DNA of 64,000 bases. Origin: Talpa occidentalis (lineage: Eukaryota; Chordata; Mammalia; Eulipotyphla; Talpidae). Below, piece after piece: positions 38,001 to 48,730 of the stretch (positions are counted from its first letter, which is position 1; every line of letters starts with the position of its first letter). The notes under the pieces are model-generated. The model was not told the DNA's origin. It was given only the letters and a program-made list of their open reading frames with translations, and searched no databases. The translations under genes and the position numbers were made by a program. The stretch spans positions 96,784,083-96,848,082 of the forward strand of contig NW_023604861.1 in NCBI RefSeq assembly GCF_014898055.3, read 5' to 3'.

Positions 38001-41000
38001 CCACTGGACCGGGGATAGAAATGAATACCAATGGCCAGATGGTCTTCCAAGGCAATAAAAGAAGAAGTAAGTTCAAAATTGAATGGTTGCTGAAAGAGCA
38101 TATGATGGTAGTTACAGAGAGAGACTGTGTTTATGTGTTCATTACATTGGGAGCTACCTATATTTTAAACCTGAGATATCATAAATCTCATCCCTTCTGT
38201 GTATTCCTTCAACATACATTTATTAAGTGCCTATGGGGAAGAAAACAGAAATGAACAAAAAAGAAAGTCTGTGTTTAGTGGAGCTTACAGGGTGAAGGGG
38301 AGAGGAACAGATAAACAAACATGTAATATGGTGCTAGGAAGAAATTAGTGCAATGGAGGTAAATAAAGCAGAGTAAAGGATAGAAAGCAAAGGGCATAGA
38401 GGTTCTTTTAGATTAGAAAAGCCTTCTCTTTGAGTTGAGAGAAATAGAAAATAATCCACACAAATGCACTGCAGCTACAGAGACAGACTTCAGAGCATTT
38501 GTGGGTCAGCAGGCATCGTGGCTCCAGTACAGTGAGCAAGGTTAAGAATAGGAGATGAGATCAGAGCTATGGGAAATGTCAAATGGTGCAGGCTACCATT
38601 AGGAATCTGGAGTGTATTCTAATTGTATTGGGAAGCCAGCTGGTGAGTCTTAAGCAGGGAATAACATGATCAAATTTATGCTTTTAAAACAGCTCTGTCT
38701 AAGAACGGGAGAACTGGCTGTGAGCAGGTACTGCAATTACATAGACTGGAGAAACTAGAGCGCTGTTTTCAAGAGAAATTATGGAAATGGCAAGAAAAAG
38801 ACTTAGAATATATTCTGAAGGTAGAGTTAGCAAGACTTGCTGCTATATTAGGAGTAGATTGTAAAGAAAAGAGCAGTCAAGGATAAATCCCAGGTTTGAG
38901 GCTACAGAGACTGGGTAAGGAGTGGGATCACGTACTGAATGGGGAGACTGAGAGAGGGACAGGCTTGAGTGGGGGAAGTCTGGAAGGAAATGAGTTCTAT
39001 ATCAGACACATTAAATTTGAAATGCCTGTTGTTGAATCTGGAGCTTAAAAGGAAAAGATCTCAGCTGGAGAGCTATACTTAGAAATCATCAGTTCACAAA
39101 CAGATATTTAAAATTATGTAATCAGATGTGGTCTCTACCTTTGAGGATTCAGATTAGAATAGCCACTCATCTAAAGATATCATTAAAAATCTAACCTATG
39201 AGATTGAATAAAGCACAGCAGGAACTTACAGGGGAGGGAGAAAGGGAAGGAAAGCCAACTCACCTTTGGCACCAGCTGATGATTTTGCAATCCAAACATT
39301 GCCTTCTCCATCTTCTTTCTTTTTGTTGTAAGAAGCCAGGAAGAATTCCCTTTCATCTGTTCTTGAGTTATTGATAGGTGGGAGGATTCCATTCTGAGCT
39401 GGAGCAACTGGGGTCTTGAGATTAGTTGGATAAATCACATAGGACTCAGGGAACCACGTGCAGGACTCAGCAAGTTCTGGACTTGTCTTGATTAGCCTGG
39501 CAGAAGACAAAGGGTCAGCCGCCCTTCTTAGACACTCTGTCACTCTATTCAGAAATGTCAGTTATTACCCACTGAGCTCCACTAGGAGGTGGGGCATGAC
39601 CCGGAGCAGGAGTTAGTCCCCTTGTCCCATTATAAGTATTTGATCTAGGCCAACTTCTAATATACTCTTGGGCAGCACATGGCTACTCCATGGCATCTTA
39701 AAGGTGCGTTCCAGATAATGTGAAGGGGCAAAAAGTCCAAAATTTTAGCTCCTTTTTGAAGGCATCTCTAAGGAAACAACTTGAAGTACTCCTGAGCCAA
39801 TACCTTTCCAACAAAGATGTTGTGCCTGAGCTAGACCCTTACTTAAAAATCAAAGTGGGGAGGTGAAGAAACAATTTGGACTACTAGTAAAAAGTATTAT
39901 CTTGGCCCACCTCTCTGGTGAGAAAAGGCTATTACCTGGGGATCTTAATTATCTCAAATTTTATTTCAGTTCTTCATTTTTTACTTTTAGCTCAGCCTGG
40001 CATCAGTGACAGAGTAAAATATGGACTCTTTCCAAAGTGGTATTAACTCCAGAAGTCATAACTACGTATGTATTTTGCCTCTCAAAATAACGTAACACAA
40101 AGGAAGACCAGGCCAGGCCCTGAAGAGAACACCTAATAAACATCAGGGCTTTTTCAGGGCTTCCAACTACATCTGCTCTCCAACCAGATCCTACATGGGA
40201 CAACAGTATCACATTCCATAGAGTAGGACTGGGTCACGAGAAATGAATTTACCAGTATCACAAAGGTAGCAAGAAACGGCCAGAATGCATCCCCTAACTC
40301 CCAAGCCCTAACTAAACTTACCCTTTATCCCCCAGAATGAGAGGTAGGGAGGAAACTACCCAAACACCTTCACAGGCTTTTACTAAACTGTGTTCTCTTC
40401 CATAGAGCTCTTAAGGGCAATCCTGCGTTAAGATCACCTGCAAAACCCGGTCTATGAACAAAGAGCAGACATAACAAAAAGAAATTTTCAATTGAGATTT
40501 AAATTTTATTAAAGGTAACAGAACTTGGCCTCCCTGGAGGCGCAAGGGGTTAAGCACTGCACTATGAAGCGATCCAAGGCTTCTGCAGCATGAGTTCAAT
40601 CCCCGCGGGGCCAGAGAGAAACCCACATGGCAAAGCAGACCTCTCCTGTCTCACCCGCTACTCCCCTCAACAGCGTATTTTGTCAGTCTGTCTGCTCTGT
40701 TCCCCACTCTGTCTCTGGTGAATCCTCTCACCCCCCACCCCCGGCATCTCTGGCCTGCATCCCAGCTTTTGTGTGCATAAATAAATAAATATTTTTTAAA
40801 AATAAAGGTAACAGAACTTGAAAGTTAATTGAACTCAACGGAACAAAAGAAATAGAAGATAAATTTCCAACCCACTGAATGTTCAACTGGAACAGCAATG
40901 TCTGATACAGTGATCACTAGCCATATGAGGTTTCTAAACTTCTAAAATGTGGCCAATGAGACTCAGGAGCTGAGTTTTAAATTCTAATTAGTTTTAATTT

Positions 41001-44000
41001 CAAAATGGAGGCATTGTAAAATATTTCTCATTAAGCACAACTTTGAGGTTTTGATGGAAGACATTTCACTTTAACTACCAACATGACATAAGGTAATTTT
41101 TGTATTTTGTCATAATGCACTGTGCATGTCAGGCGCACCCGTTGTTTCTAGCATTCTACATAAACACAAAAACACATCGCTGTTCTTCTCGGGGACAATA
41201 GATCAATTCAGTTCAAGTGGAGTTTTTCCCCATGCACTGATAAAACATTATAATGTGTTTATTATGCAACGAGCACAAGTTACAATGATAGCTATGTAAA
41301 TAATAATTGGTAAAGTGAAATATAATTGTATTTCTAGTTAAAAATAAACGTGACAAAATTAAAAATTTAAAACAAAAGCATGTTGTGAATGTGAAGCTGA
41401 ATGGGGACACAGAAGCTAGAATTAGAACCAGAACAGTAAGAAAAAATAAGAGAAAAGAGAACTGGAAAAGATTTTTAATAAACTTCACAATGAATGACAA
41501 CTGCAGTTTGCTGTGGCAGAATAAAATGAAAAAAAAAAGGAGGCAGTTTCAGCAAATACATAATGAATTTCATAAGCAGTTTCTTTGTAACAGTCAAAAA
41601 ATAATTAGTGGATGAAATCATAATTAAATACCTAACTAAAAATTTTAAACAAAATCTTAATAGGATTTGAGCTTGTAACTTTGATCAGCTATAAAGTTTT
41701 CTTATATACAAAAAGTCATTTTAGATGGAAATGTGGTAACAGAAAATATTTTGAGGAAAAGACTGAAAAAAGATATTTCACCAAAATGGGACAATTTTTT
41801 AAAAAGATTTATTTATTTATGCATACAAGAGCCGGGGCACAGGCCAGAGATGCGGGAGGGTGAGAGGATCCACCAGAGACAGAGTGGGGAACAGGACAGA
41901 CTGACTGAAATACACTGCTGAGGGGAGCATCAGGAGAGGTCTGCCTCGCCATGTGGGTTTCTCCCTGGCCGACCAGGGATCGAACTCATGCTGCAGAGGC
42001 TGTGCACCGCTTCATAGTGCGGTGCTTAACCCCTTGCGCCACCAGGAAGGCCCAAAAAATGGGACAATTTTTAGCTAAGTCACAAACAATTCTCATTGTG
42101 CTCAAAACCTGCCTAACAACATCAAAGACTGACTCAAAATTTGAACAATCTCAAATATTTTTCTTTAGATTGGAGTTGCATGACAGAGACATTGCCCAAT
42201 TAATACTTTGGGTATGTTTTGCTCAAAGGATTTCCAAATATATGAAAAAGTACTGTCAAATGGTAGCCTAAAAATATCAATCCCATGGTGTAGCTGTTTT
42301 TTTAATCTTTTATAATGGTCAAAGAAGAATTTGATGTGTATGTGAAAATTCAGTTTATCACAATAGATAGTACTTCAGCTAGGTTGTGCTAAATCTGGAG
42401 TTTTAATAGACTGATGTTTCTTTCCCTTCATAGCTTTATTTTATTCTATGATACATAATGGAAAAATTTGCTTCACTGTACCACCTGATACATTTGTGCT
42501 CAGTTTTCTGGAACCTACTCTCTGGATACAGAGAGTTACATTGGATACAGTTGTTAAAATGATTCAGTATACACTTGCAAATGCTACAATGATTTAGTTC
42601 ATGGAACAGTTGAAACAGAAGACAATGAATTAAATGATACTGTGGTCTTTGCCAATGCTCACTGATTGAGAGATGAAAAGAGTTTTCTACAAAGATTTAC
42701 TATACTGCTAGTTTCAATTCAGATCTTTCTTGAAATAAAAGGTTTTGGGGAGCCAAATTATCATTTTCATTCAATAATTTATTACTTCCTTCAATAACCA
42801 AAGATAAAAAATGGCAGCAGGACTTACATTTTCCCACCTATACCCACAAGTATATAAGCAAGCTAAATTAAAGCTGCAAGGGAAACGATGACCTATATAC
42901 TTAATGACCTAACCGGAAAAATATGTGAATTTGTGTTCCAACTTCATAATACATGTTAATTACAGTGATTTTACCTATTTTTAAATTTTTTAAAAAAGAT
43001 TTATTTTTATTTATGCATACAAGAACTGGGGTGCAGGCCAGAGGTGTGGGTGGTGAGAGGATTCACCAGAGACAGAGTAGGGAGCAGAACAGGCAGACTG
43101 ACTGAAACACACTACTGAGGGGAGCAGTGGGTGAGTCAAGAGAGGTCTGCTGCGCCATGTGGGCTGCTCCCTGGCCGGGGATCTAACTCACGCTGCAGTG
43201 GCAGCGGATAGCTTCATAGGTTGCATCTTAACCCCTTGCACTACCAGGGAGGCCCCTGATTTTACCTATTTTTGTACCATGACTCAATATGCAGAACATT
43301 GGGCCTCCCCGGTGGCGCAGAGGTTGAGCGCTGGGTTGCGAAGCTGACCGCAGCCTCTGCAGCGCCGGTTCGATCCCTGGCTGCTTCCCCCACCACCGGA
43401 GGAGGGTCCCACATGGCTCGCAGACTTCTCCTGCCGCCTGCTGCTCCCCTCAGCAGTGTACTTTGATCCTTCTGCCTGCTCTGTTCCCTGCTCTGGCTCT
43501 GGTGAATTCTCTCACCCTCCCGCGCTTCTGACTGTACCCAGTGCTTGCATAAATAAATAAATCTTTAAAAAAATGCAGAAAATTTTAATTGTAATAGACA
43601 GCATTATGCAAATTAGCTGCAAACACTACAGGAAAAGACAAAAGAAAAACTTAGAACACTATTGATATAAATAAATTTAGCTTCTTTTCAATTAATTCAA
43701 TACCTCCTTTGAATTTAATATTAATAATACAGATTTGACACAATTTGTGAATAAACATGGATAGTTTTTAAAATGGTATGTTTTTGCTTCAAAGTCAGGT
43801 CAATTATTTTTCTAATAAAATGAATCAGTTTGTCAATGTGTTCATGTGACTATTAAAGGAAAATGATTTTTTGGTATTCAGTTCAGTTGCTGAAAAACTT
43901 CAAGTATTTGGGAACAGCTTGGGCATATAAAACTACATTTTCCGGGCCTCCCTGGTGGCGCAGCGGTTGAGCGCTGGGTTGCGAAGCTGCCCGCGGCCTC

Positions 44001-47000
44001 TGTAGCGCCGGTTCGATCCCCGGCTGCTTCCCGGCCACCGGAGGAGGATCCCACATGGCGCGCAGACCTCTCCTGCCGCCCGCTGCTCCCCTCAGCAGTG
44101 TACTTCGGTCCTTCTGCCTGCTCTGCTCCCCACTCTGGCTCTGGTGAATTCTCTCACCCTCCCTCGCTTCTGACTGTACCCAGTGCATGTATAAACAAAA
44201 CAAACAAACAAATAAAATAAATAAATAAAGCATGCCTCTATTAAAAAAAAAAAAAAAACTACATTTTCCATCCATGCATTTTTATGAAATCTAAATGCAG
44301 ATCAAGGGATTTCAATGAAAACTTAGTGTCTGAATTAAGATGTGCTATAGATGTAAAATACACATCAGATTTTAAAGCCTCAGGATGAAAAAAAATGTAT
44401 GTAAAGTATCTCACTGTTGTTTACTAATTACATGTCAAAATGTCTTAGATTTATTTGATTAAATAAAATATATCATTAAAATAAACTTCCACCTGTTTCT
44501 TTGTACTTATTTTAATATGGCTACTAGAAAATTTACAATGACATATGTGGTTAAACTTCTATTTCTGTTTGACAGTGCTACTCTGCAAGAGGACGTTCAT
44601 CTGGAAGTCCTCATTTCGTATATAGAACCAAGACCAATTTCCACAGGAAGTCCTTTGCATTTGTTCTATGTCCTCATGAGCCCTTTGGGAAAGATACAGC
44701 AAATGGAAGTTTATTCACAACCACAAGGAAGAAATACTCTCAAGAGGAAAAGAAAATCTCCAATGTAGGCCAGAAGAAAAGCCTTTCAGGGATTTGGGAT
44801 TGTAGGCTGGGAGCCTTGATGAATTTCTGGAACTCCCTGAAGTGAGAGGAGGAAGGTACCTGCTGTACAGGCTCCAGTGCAGAACCTTATCAAGGTTCTG
44901 GGAAACCCTGGGAGGGAACACCTAGTCCCAATGCCTGTGGCTCCTGCCTGTTCTGTTCCAGTGCAGAACCTTATCAAGGTCCTGGGAAACCCTGGGAGGG
45001 AACACCCAGTCCCACTGCCTGTGGCTCCTGCCTGTACAGACTAGAACTGCCCTGGCTCAACACTAATTCTGATCATGGGCAACACAGCTGTCTTCTAGGA
45101 GCTGCCATTTAAGATTATATTTTTAACTTTCTGAGTCCTTTCTAGTTATTCAAAATTATGGAAGAGAGATAAAAATGACGAAGACAAACATATGCTACTA
45201 CTTCCTTCTACCTTAAGATACTGTTCGGGTGATAGCCGGCCATTAGCCTCAGTGCTCAGGGATGGGCAGTAGAGCAGACGCCATTACAGATATCCTTTCT
45301 GCAGGGACTCCTTGCTGTGGTAAGAGTTGACTGCCAAGGGCTGATATAAGCCCCTTTTCCAGGGACCCAGTCCCTGTTCAGATATGCTGGGGAGCCGTGC
45401 TCCCCGCTTCTCCCCACAGCCAACGTCTGACTGATACTGGCATACAGAAGCCTGATCGGCTGGTCTCAAGATGGGGCAACCCCTAACCCCCACACACTCC
45501 TCAGCCCTATGGAATCAGACTGAGGTAAAACTTCAGCTGATACCACCTCTTGGCTTCTTCCCCTGCTATCCTGCTCTCCTTGCTTGGAGATGGGCTTCTG
45601 AGCACATTCCCCTCAAGATCACTTATGCAAAGAACCCTGTCTCCAGCTGGTTCTATGGAACCTTACCTAAGAGACAGCCAGACTTTATCAAGCACTAGAC
45701 AGCAAAACTTTGGATTGTAATCAAAGTGGCTTAGAGGAAGTTGCAGAACTACTATTTGTTGACTTTTTCAATAAAATACTTTGTGTTTGAAATATCTGAA
45801 AATTACCCCACGTTTTACTTAAGTGTTACATGATGAAAGCTGAAAACATTCCCGTAAAAGTTTGAAAACATCAGGTCTGGAAGAGCACTTACTTCACTAA
45901 AGAAGCTTTGCGACACAGCTTGTCAGCCCCCCTGTAGTAATTCACCAACTGCATCAGCCCAGGCTCGTGACCTAGGAAAGAAAGAGGAGGCTCAGAAAGG
46001 AAACAAGACAGGTGGGGAAGCACACTGTCAGCACCAGCGTGCAGGAGAGAACAGCTGTGTGCAGCCCAGCTTTTCTCTCTCCCATGTCAGGACTGGCTGC
46101 TAGGAAAGGAGCCCTTACGTTGCCCTGCACTTCTGCCCCTTTCCTCAGCACCCCCCATTATTCTCACCCTCCCCTGAGTGGGTGTTATAGTATCAATAAA
46201 GCGGTCTGCCAAATTTCCCTGCTGCCTTTGTTCTTTCTCACTCTCCCTGATCCCCACCACACCCCACTCTCAGTCCAGTAAGGACTTTAATAGTCAGGCT
46301 TTTAACACCCCCTAACCTTGCTCCCTATAGCCAAGAAGGAAAGCAGTAGAACAGTAAGACTGCTGTTCTCAAGCATGTCTACTTCTACAAGCTTCCAGGG
46401 GAGCCATTAGAGGGTGAAAGAAGGCAGTGAAGAGCCCTGACAGCAAAATCAGAGGCCCTGAGAGCTTTCTTCTAGGCATCATGCCACATTTTCAATAGTT
46501 TATTGCATGTCCCCTCCTCTGTAAAATTAAAGCAAAAAGGACACAAATAAAAAGCCTCAATTTTTGTTTAAAATCCTAACGATGTTATAGAATGCACAGA
46601 ATTTGCAGCAACAAAAATAAGAGTAGAGCAGCCAAAGAAAGGAGGTTTGAGTTGAAGAAGTCAAAAGAATAATTCATCTGAGAACAGCATACACTCAAAC
46701 AAAAAGTTTCAGGTACTAACTGGTTCTCACTGTCTCCCTGGGGCAGAGCAACCTGGCTTACCCCCCAAAAAGAGCCATCTTTTCAGCCCCATGGTACTAT
46801 CATTCCTGAGCCTTCCGAGTTCTATAAGCCTTCACCTTGGGTGTCACACAGTGCAATTTCAACAGAAAGTAGAGACCCCCAACGGTGGAGGTATATAACT
46901 GTTTTGGTTGTTTAATTTCCTATAAAAAACAAATGTCATCTGCTGATCTTCTTGTACCTGTTTAGGATTTGGGCCCCATAGGTTTCTGCTCCCTCCCAAG

Positions 47001-48730
47001 TCCTAAGCACCACAGCCATGCCAGCCACCCTGGGTTCAGTCCCGGCTGAGCCATTTTTGTCAGTTTTTAATATTAAGACCCACCTAAACCTTTATAGACC
47101 GGCACTACCCTGTCCACAGAAATAAGTAGGGAGAAAAGTGGACGGAACACGGAAGAAATACATGTTCTCAACTGTAAGTATTTTTTCTTCTTCTTTCAGG
47201 AAAGACATTCTCTTTGCTGAAGGCTTACTGAGGAGACACTTTAACAAAAGGGAAATGCCAACCCCATGCCCCATATTCCAAGATTTCTGGGGATGGAATC
47301 GGTGCTTCCATGGTGTTCCCACCCTACATCAACCTGGATAACAACAAAAAGTTGTCTATGATATTATTCCAAAAAATAATCTCTGTAAGGCTATCCTTCA
47401 CTCCTCAATTATAACTGTACATGGTACTCAAGACCTCCCCCATGGCCAGCCAGCTCCAGTGGCCTATTTTCAGTCTTTGCTCGTTCTACCGCTGGGCCCT
47501 CTGACCACACCTATTTCTGAAAACTGTCTCCTCTGGTAAACACAGAACACTGCTTTCTTTGGGTTGCCCTGCAACACAGAAATGACTTTTCCTATTATTA
47601 AATCTCCCCCGTCTGTGGCAGAACAATCTGAGCCCCATTCTAAGGGGATTTGGGCAGGGAACATGGTTTCCAGGAGCAAGACTGCACTTCCCTATGACTG
47701 GGCAGCGAGGAGAGGCCACAGGCTCTGCTCAGGTCAAAGGGGTGTGAGTTGAGGCGCTCAGCACAACTTCTGCATTACGTCATCTAAAGAGGAGCCTCGG
47801 CGCTCGGCTTCCCCAGGCCCCTTCCCACAGGCGGTGGGTGTGTGGCTATGGTGGTGCCAACCTGTTTTAATCATATGAAAAGCGTGTCCCTGGGGGAGAG
47901 GAGAGTAGGGACAGAGGATACAGCGTGAATCCAGCATCAAGTGAAATCTGCATTCAAGGCTCAATTGGGAAAACACGTTCCTCGGTGCAGCTAAGGAAAG
48001 GTCCCAAATCAGCCACCCTCTGTCCTTTCCTGGGTTCGGTTCACTTCTGAAGGTCCTGCCTTTGGCATCCAGAGGTCTTTTCCAAATTCCCCGACAGCTT
48101 ATCCGCGCCCTGGGTAGCCGAATCCCTGGGGCTTTCCACATGCATTAAGTCCCTCTCCCGCGCCAAGCCCAGGAAGGGCGGAATCCTCGGTAGGAAATTC
48201 GCAGGAAGACTCCAGGCGGATGTCAGCCGCCGGCTCCGCACCCCCTCCCGGCCCCGCAGAGTCCCCCGGAACGGTCGGATTTGGGGGGCGTGGGATTCGA
48301 GGCAAAGGGGGAACGCGCGGCCTCGCGCAAGGCTGACGCCCCCCGGGCTGCAGGGACCAGCCATTGTCAGGAGGCTTCTGCGGGCCGGCGAGACGGCACC
48401 GCGACTCGGGCCCCGCATCCCATTCTGGAGACGAGGAGACATGGAAAGTGATGGGCTCCGACCTCTCCGGGCCATTTTCCCATCTGCCCGAGCAACCACG
48501 GAGGGGAAGATTTACGACCCTAAAACAAAAGCGCTGGTCCTAACGGGAGGGCGGGAAATGGAGACGCGCTCACCCAGTCTCCCGAAGGGCAGCCGGTTCC
48601 TCTCTCCCAACATCAGGTTAAACCTGGGGTTGTCACGCCGCAGCCTCTTCCAGTGGCCCGTGGCGAGGAGCAGCCGGGAGACCTCGGCGTAGACGCTGCT
48701 GTTCTCGTCGCGCACCACGAAGGTGTACAT
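22897..48730 (-). CDS. TTL: Tubulin--tyrosine ligase, complete seven-exon coding sequence (span with introns)
   Basis: TTL adds a C-terminal tyrosine to detyrosinated alpha-tubulin using ATP, in the cytosol, acting on soluble tubulin dimers. Seven exons joined from 48574-48730, 45893-45971, 39264-39496, 33155-33290, 31448-31717, 25558-25701 and 22897-23011 give 1134 nt, 377 codons plus a stop, the usual mammalian TTL length. Every intron begins GT and ends AG and every phase matches. Residues that I know as ATP/Mg or substrate contacts in TTL fall at their standard numbers: K150 (WIAKSS), D200 and R202 (KFDIR), R222, D318 (FGFDFMV), E331 and N333 (IEVNGAP). The start codon is the first ATG of the open frame in the CpG island and begins [12 protein letters not shown]. 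Introns are about 2.6, 6.4, 6.0, 1.4, 5.7 and 2.5 kb. Exons 4-7 are repeated further left, probably by assembly error; this set was chosen because its exon 5 is intact. Confidence 0.96.
23183..23464 (+). mobile_element. tRNA-derived SINE in TTL intron 6 (copy 2)
   Basis: Same insertion as 4405-4688, flanked by AACAAATATTTCTGG at 23168-23182 and 23465-23479. Confidence 0.92.
25558..25701 (-). CDS. TTL: TTL coding exon 6 (copy 2)
   Basis: A 144-base exon with acceptor CACAG|AAGCTG and donor CTCA|GTAAGC. It codes the catalytic core motifs [15 protein letters not shown] (D318) and [10 protein letters not shown] (E331, N333). The family's catalytic glutamate and metal-binding aspartate are both present. 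Confidence 0.96.
26284..26556 (+). mobile_element. tRNA-derived SINE in TTL intron 5 (copy 2)
   Basis: Same insertion as 7510-7783. Confidence 0.9.
28209..28481 (+). mobile_element. tRNA-derived SINE at an L1 tail (copy 2)
   Basis: Same insertion as 9438-9710, with flanking duplications at 28199-28208 and 28482-28491. Confidence 0.9.
30258..31430 (+). mobile_element. Old L1 ORF2 fragment (copy 2)
   Basis: Same fragment as 11480-12655, again ending beside the exon 5 donor at 31447. Confidence 0.8.
31448..31717 (-). CDS. TTL: TTL coding exon 5 (copy 2, intact)
   Basis: A 270-base exon with acceptor TGTAG|GAGCTGG and donor AAG|GTAACTT. It codes [18 protein letters not shown] through LLQIKHIIR, including R222 and the [13 protein letters not shown] segment of the ATP-grasp core. 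It is in frame throughout, unlike the left copy, which lacks one base. Confidence 0.95.
32277..32732 (+). mobile_element. Dimeric tRNA-derived SINE (copy 2)
   Basis: Same insertion as 13490-13941; the second unit begins near 32519. Confidence 0.85.
33155..33290 (-). CDS. TTL: TTL coding exon 4 (copy 2, used for the intact gene)
   Basis: A 136-base exon with acceptor TCAG|GTGAAGG and donor ATTCG|GTAATG. It codes [18 protein letters not shown] through PGHRKFDIR, including D200 and the first two bases of the R202 codon. Its coding bases read the same as the left copy at 14363-14498. Confidence 0.94.
34255..34449 (-). mobile_element. tRNA-derived SINE lacking its tail (copy 2)
   Basis: Same element as 15457-15652. 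Confidence 0.85.
34596..34885 (-). mobile_element. tRNA-derived SINE (copy 2)
   Basis: Same insertion as 15799-16087, flanked by TTATTGTTAATTTG at 34582-34595 and 34886-34899. Confidence 0.92.
36847..38195. other. TTL intron 3, single-copy part
   Basis: First single-copy sequence to the right of the duplication. Around 37040-37170 the text (GACTAGACTGTCAGTCCATG, CAGTAAATGCTGAACC) resembles the 3' end of an L2 element on the plus strand. No exon was seen. Confidence 0.4.
37531..37605 (+). repeat. Local short tandem duplication, period about 46
   Basis: TCACTTGGCATTT...TTCCCTCTTTACCT recurs with a 46-base shift, with a partial third TTGGCATTTTTACCTC between. Small and non-coding. Confidence 0.7.
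38200..39120 (+). repeat. Old mammalian interspersed repeat, family not assigned
   Basis: About 0.9 kb with phrases of a widespread old mammalian repeat: AACATACATTTATTAAGTGC, GTGGAGCTTACAGGG, GGGAATAACATGATCAAATT, ATTAAATTTGAAATGCCTG, ending near AGAAATCATCAGTTCACA. I recognise the repeat text but cannot name the family with confidence. Confidence 0.55.
39264..39496 (-). CDS. TTL: TTL coding exon 3
   Basis: A 233-base exon coding residues 80-156 plus split codons at each end. It includes [19 protein letters not shown] and the nucleotide-binding stretch [13 protein letters not shown] with K150. The acceptor is CCAG|GCTAATC and the donor AAAG|GTGAGT. It exists once in the window and is the leftmost coding exon outside the duplicated block. 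Confidence 0.95.
39497..40510. other. TTL intron 2 stretch, nothing assigned
   Basis: Sequence upstream of exon 3 with no repeat or coding frame recognised. Confidence 0.4.
40528..40803 (+). mobile_element. tRNA-derived SINE in TTL intron 2
   Basis: Head GCCTCCCTGGAGGCGCAAGG, tail AAATAAATAAATATTTTT. It has a perfect 17-base duplication AAAGGTAACAGAACTTG at 40511-40527 and 40804-40820. Confidence 0.93.
41800..42055 (-). mobile_element. tRNA-derived SINE inside the hAT element
   Basis: Minus-strand full-length element with a 17-base duplication AAAATGGGACAATTTTT at 41783-41799 and 42056-42072. Confidence 0.93.
42983..43256 (-). mobile_element. tRNA-derived SINE inside the hAT element
   Basis: Minus-strand element with a perfect 17-base duplication TGATTTTACCTATTTTT at 42966-42982 and 43257-43273. 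Confidence 0.93.
43301..43572 (+). mobile_element. tRNA-derived SINE, second subfamily
   Basis: Head GGTTGAGCGCTGGGTTGCGA, B-box GGTTCGATCCC, then a CACCGGAGGAGGG segment that the first subfamily lacks. Tail is AAATAAATAAATC. Duplication ATGCAGAACATT at 43289-43300 and ATGCAGAAAATT at 43573-43584 (one mismatch). Confidence 0.92.
43944..44254 (+). mobile_element. tRNA-derived SINE, second subfamily, long complex tail
   Basis: Head GGCGCAGCGGTTGAGCGCTG. The A-rich tail is unusually long and interrupted: AAACAAACAAATAAAAT, then GCATGCCTCTATT, then 16 A. Perfect 15-base duplication AAAACTACATTTTCC at 43929-43943 and 44255-44269. Confidence 0.93.
44591..45892. other. TTL intron 2 stretch with an 84-base tandem duplication
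   Basis: Moderately GC-rich sequence unlike the AT-rich surround. The part at 45212-45700 has the look of an old LTR or similar repeat, but I could not assign it. Open frames have no recognisable product. The tandem duplication is listed separately. Confidence 0.4.
44873..45038 (+). repeat. Tandem duplication, period 84, two units
   Basis: TCCAGTGCAGAACCTTATCA starts at 44873 and again at 44957. The two units differ at only a few positions, including TTCTGG/TCCTGG, CCTAGT/CCCAGT and CAATGC/CACTGC. Confidence 0.9.
45893..45971 (-). CDS. TTL: TTL coding exon 2
   Basis: A 79-base exon coding 25 full codons ([18 protein letters not shown] onward) with split codons at both ends. The acceptor is CTAG|GTCAC and the donor AA|GTAAGT. 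It completes the glycine of exon 1 and the lysine shared with exon 3. It is too short to stand out as an open frame and was placed by reading the spliced protein through. Confidence 0.95.
45972..48099. other. TTL intron 1, nothing assigned
   Basis: Between exon 2 and the CpG island. No repeat insertion or additional exon was recognised; the open frames at 47.1-47.8 kb have no recognisable product. Confidence 0.4.

Larger units (their letters stand above)
40894..44590 (+). mobile_element. Degenerate hAT-superfamily DNA transposon with transposase remains
   Basis: Left end (about 40894-41010) and right end (about 44300-44590) match the termini of an old mammalian hAT element I know by sequence: right end phrases TTAATATGGCTACTAGAAAA, ACATATGTGG and TTTGACAGTGCTAC, left end CAGCAATGTCTGATACAG. 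Between them, translation with frameshifts gives hAT transposase landmarks: [17 protein letters not shown] near 42170-42220, VFLQRF then [11 protein letters not shown] near 42680-42745, and KLKLQGK-like text near 42865-42890. No open frame survives, so it is dead. Four SINEs have inserted into it. An 8-base target duplication was not found. The exact family (Zaphod/Tip100-like or Charlie-like) is not settled. Confidence 0.65.

Noticed and set aside
43301..44254. tRNA genes suggested by A-box and B-box sequences
   Set aside because: The promoter boxes belong to SINE heads followed by a SINE body and A-tail, with target duplications; no cloverleaf gene stands alone.
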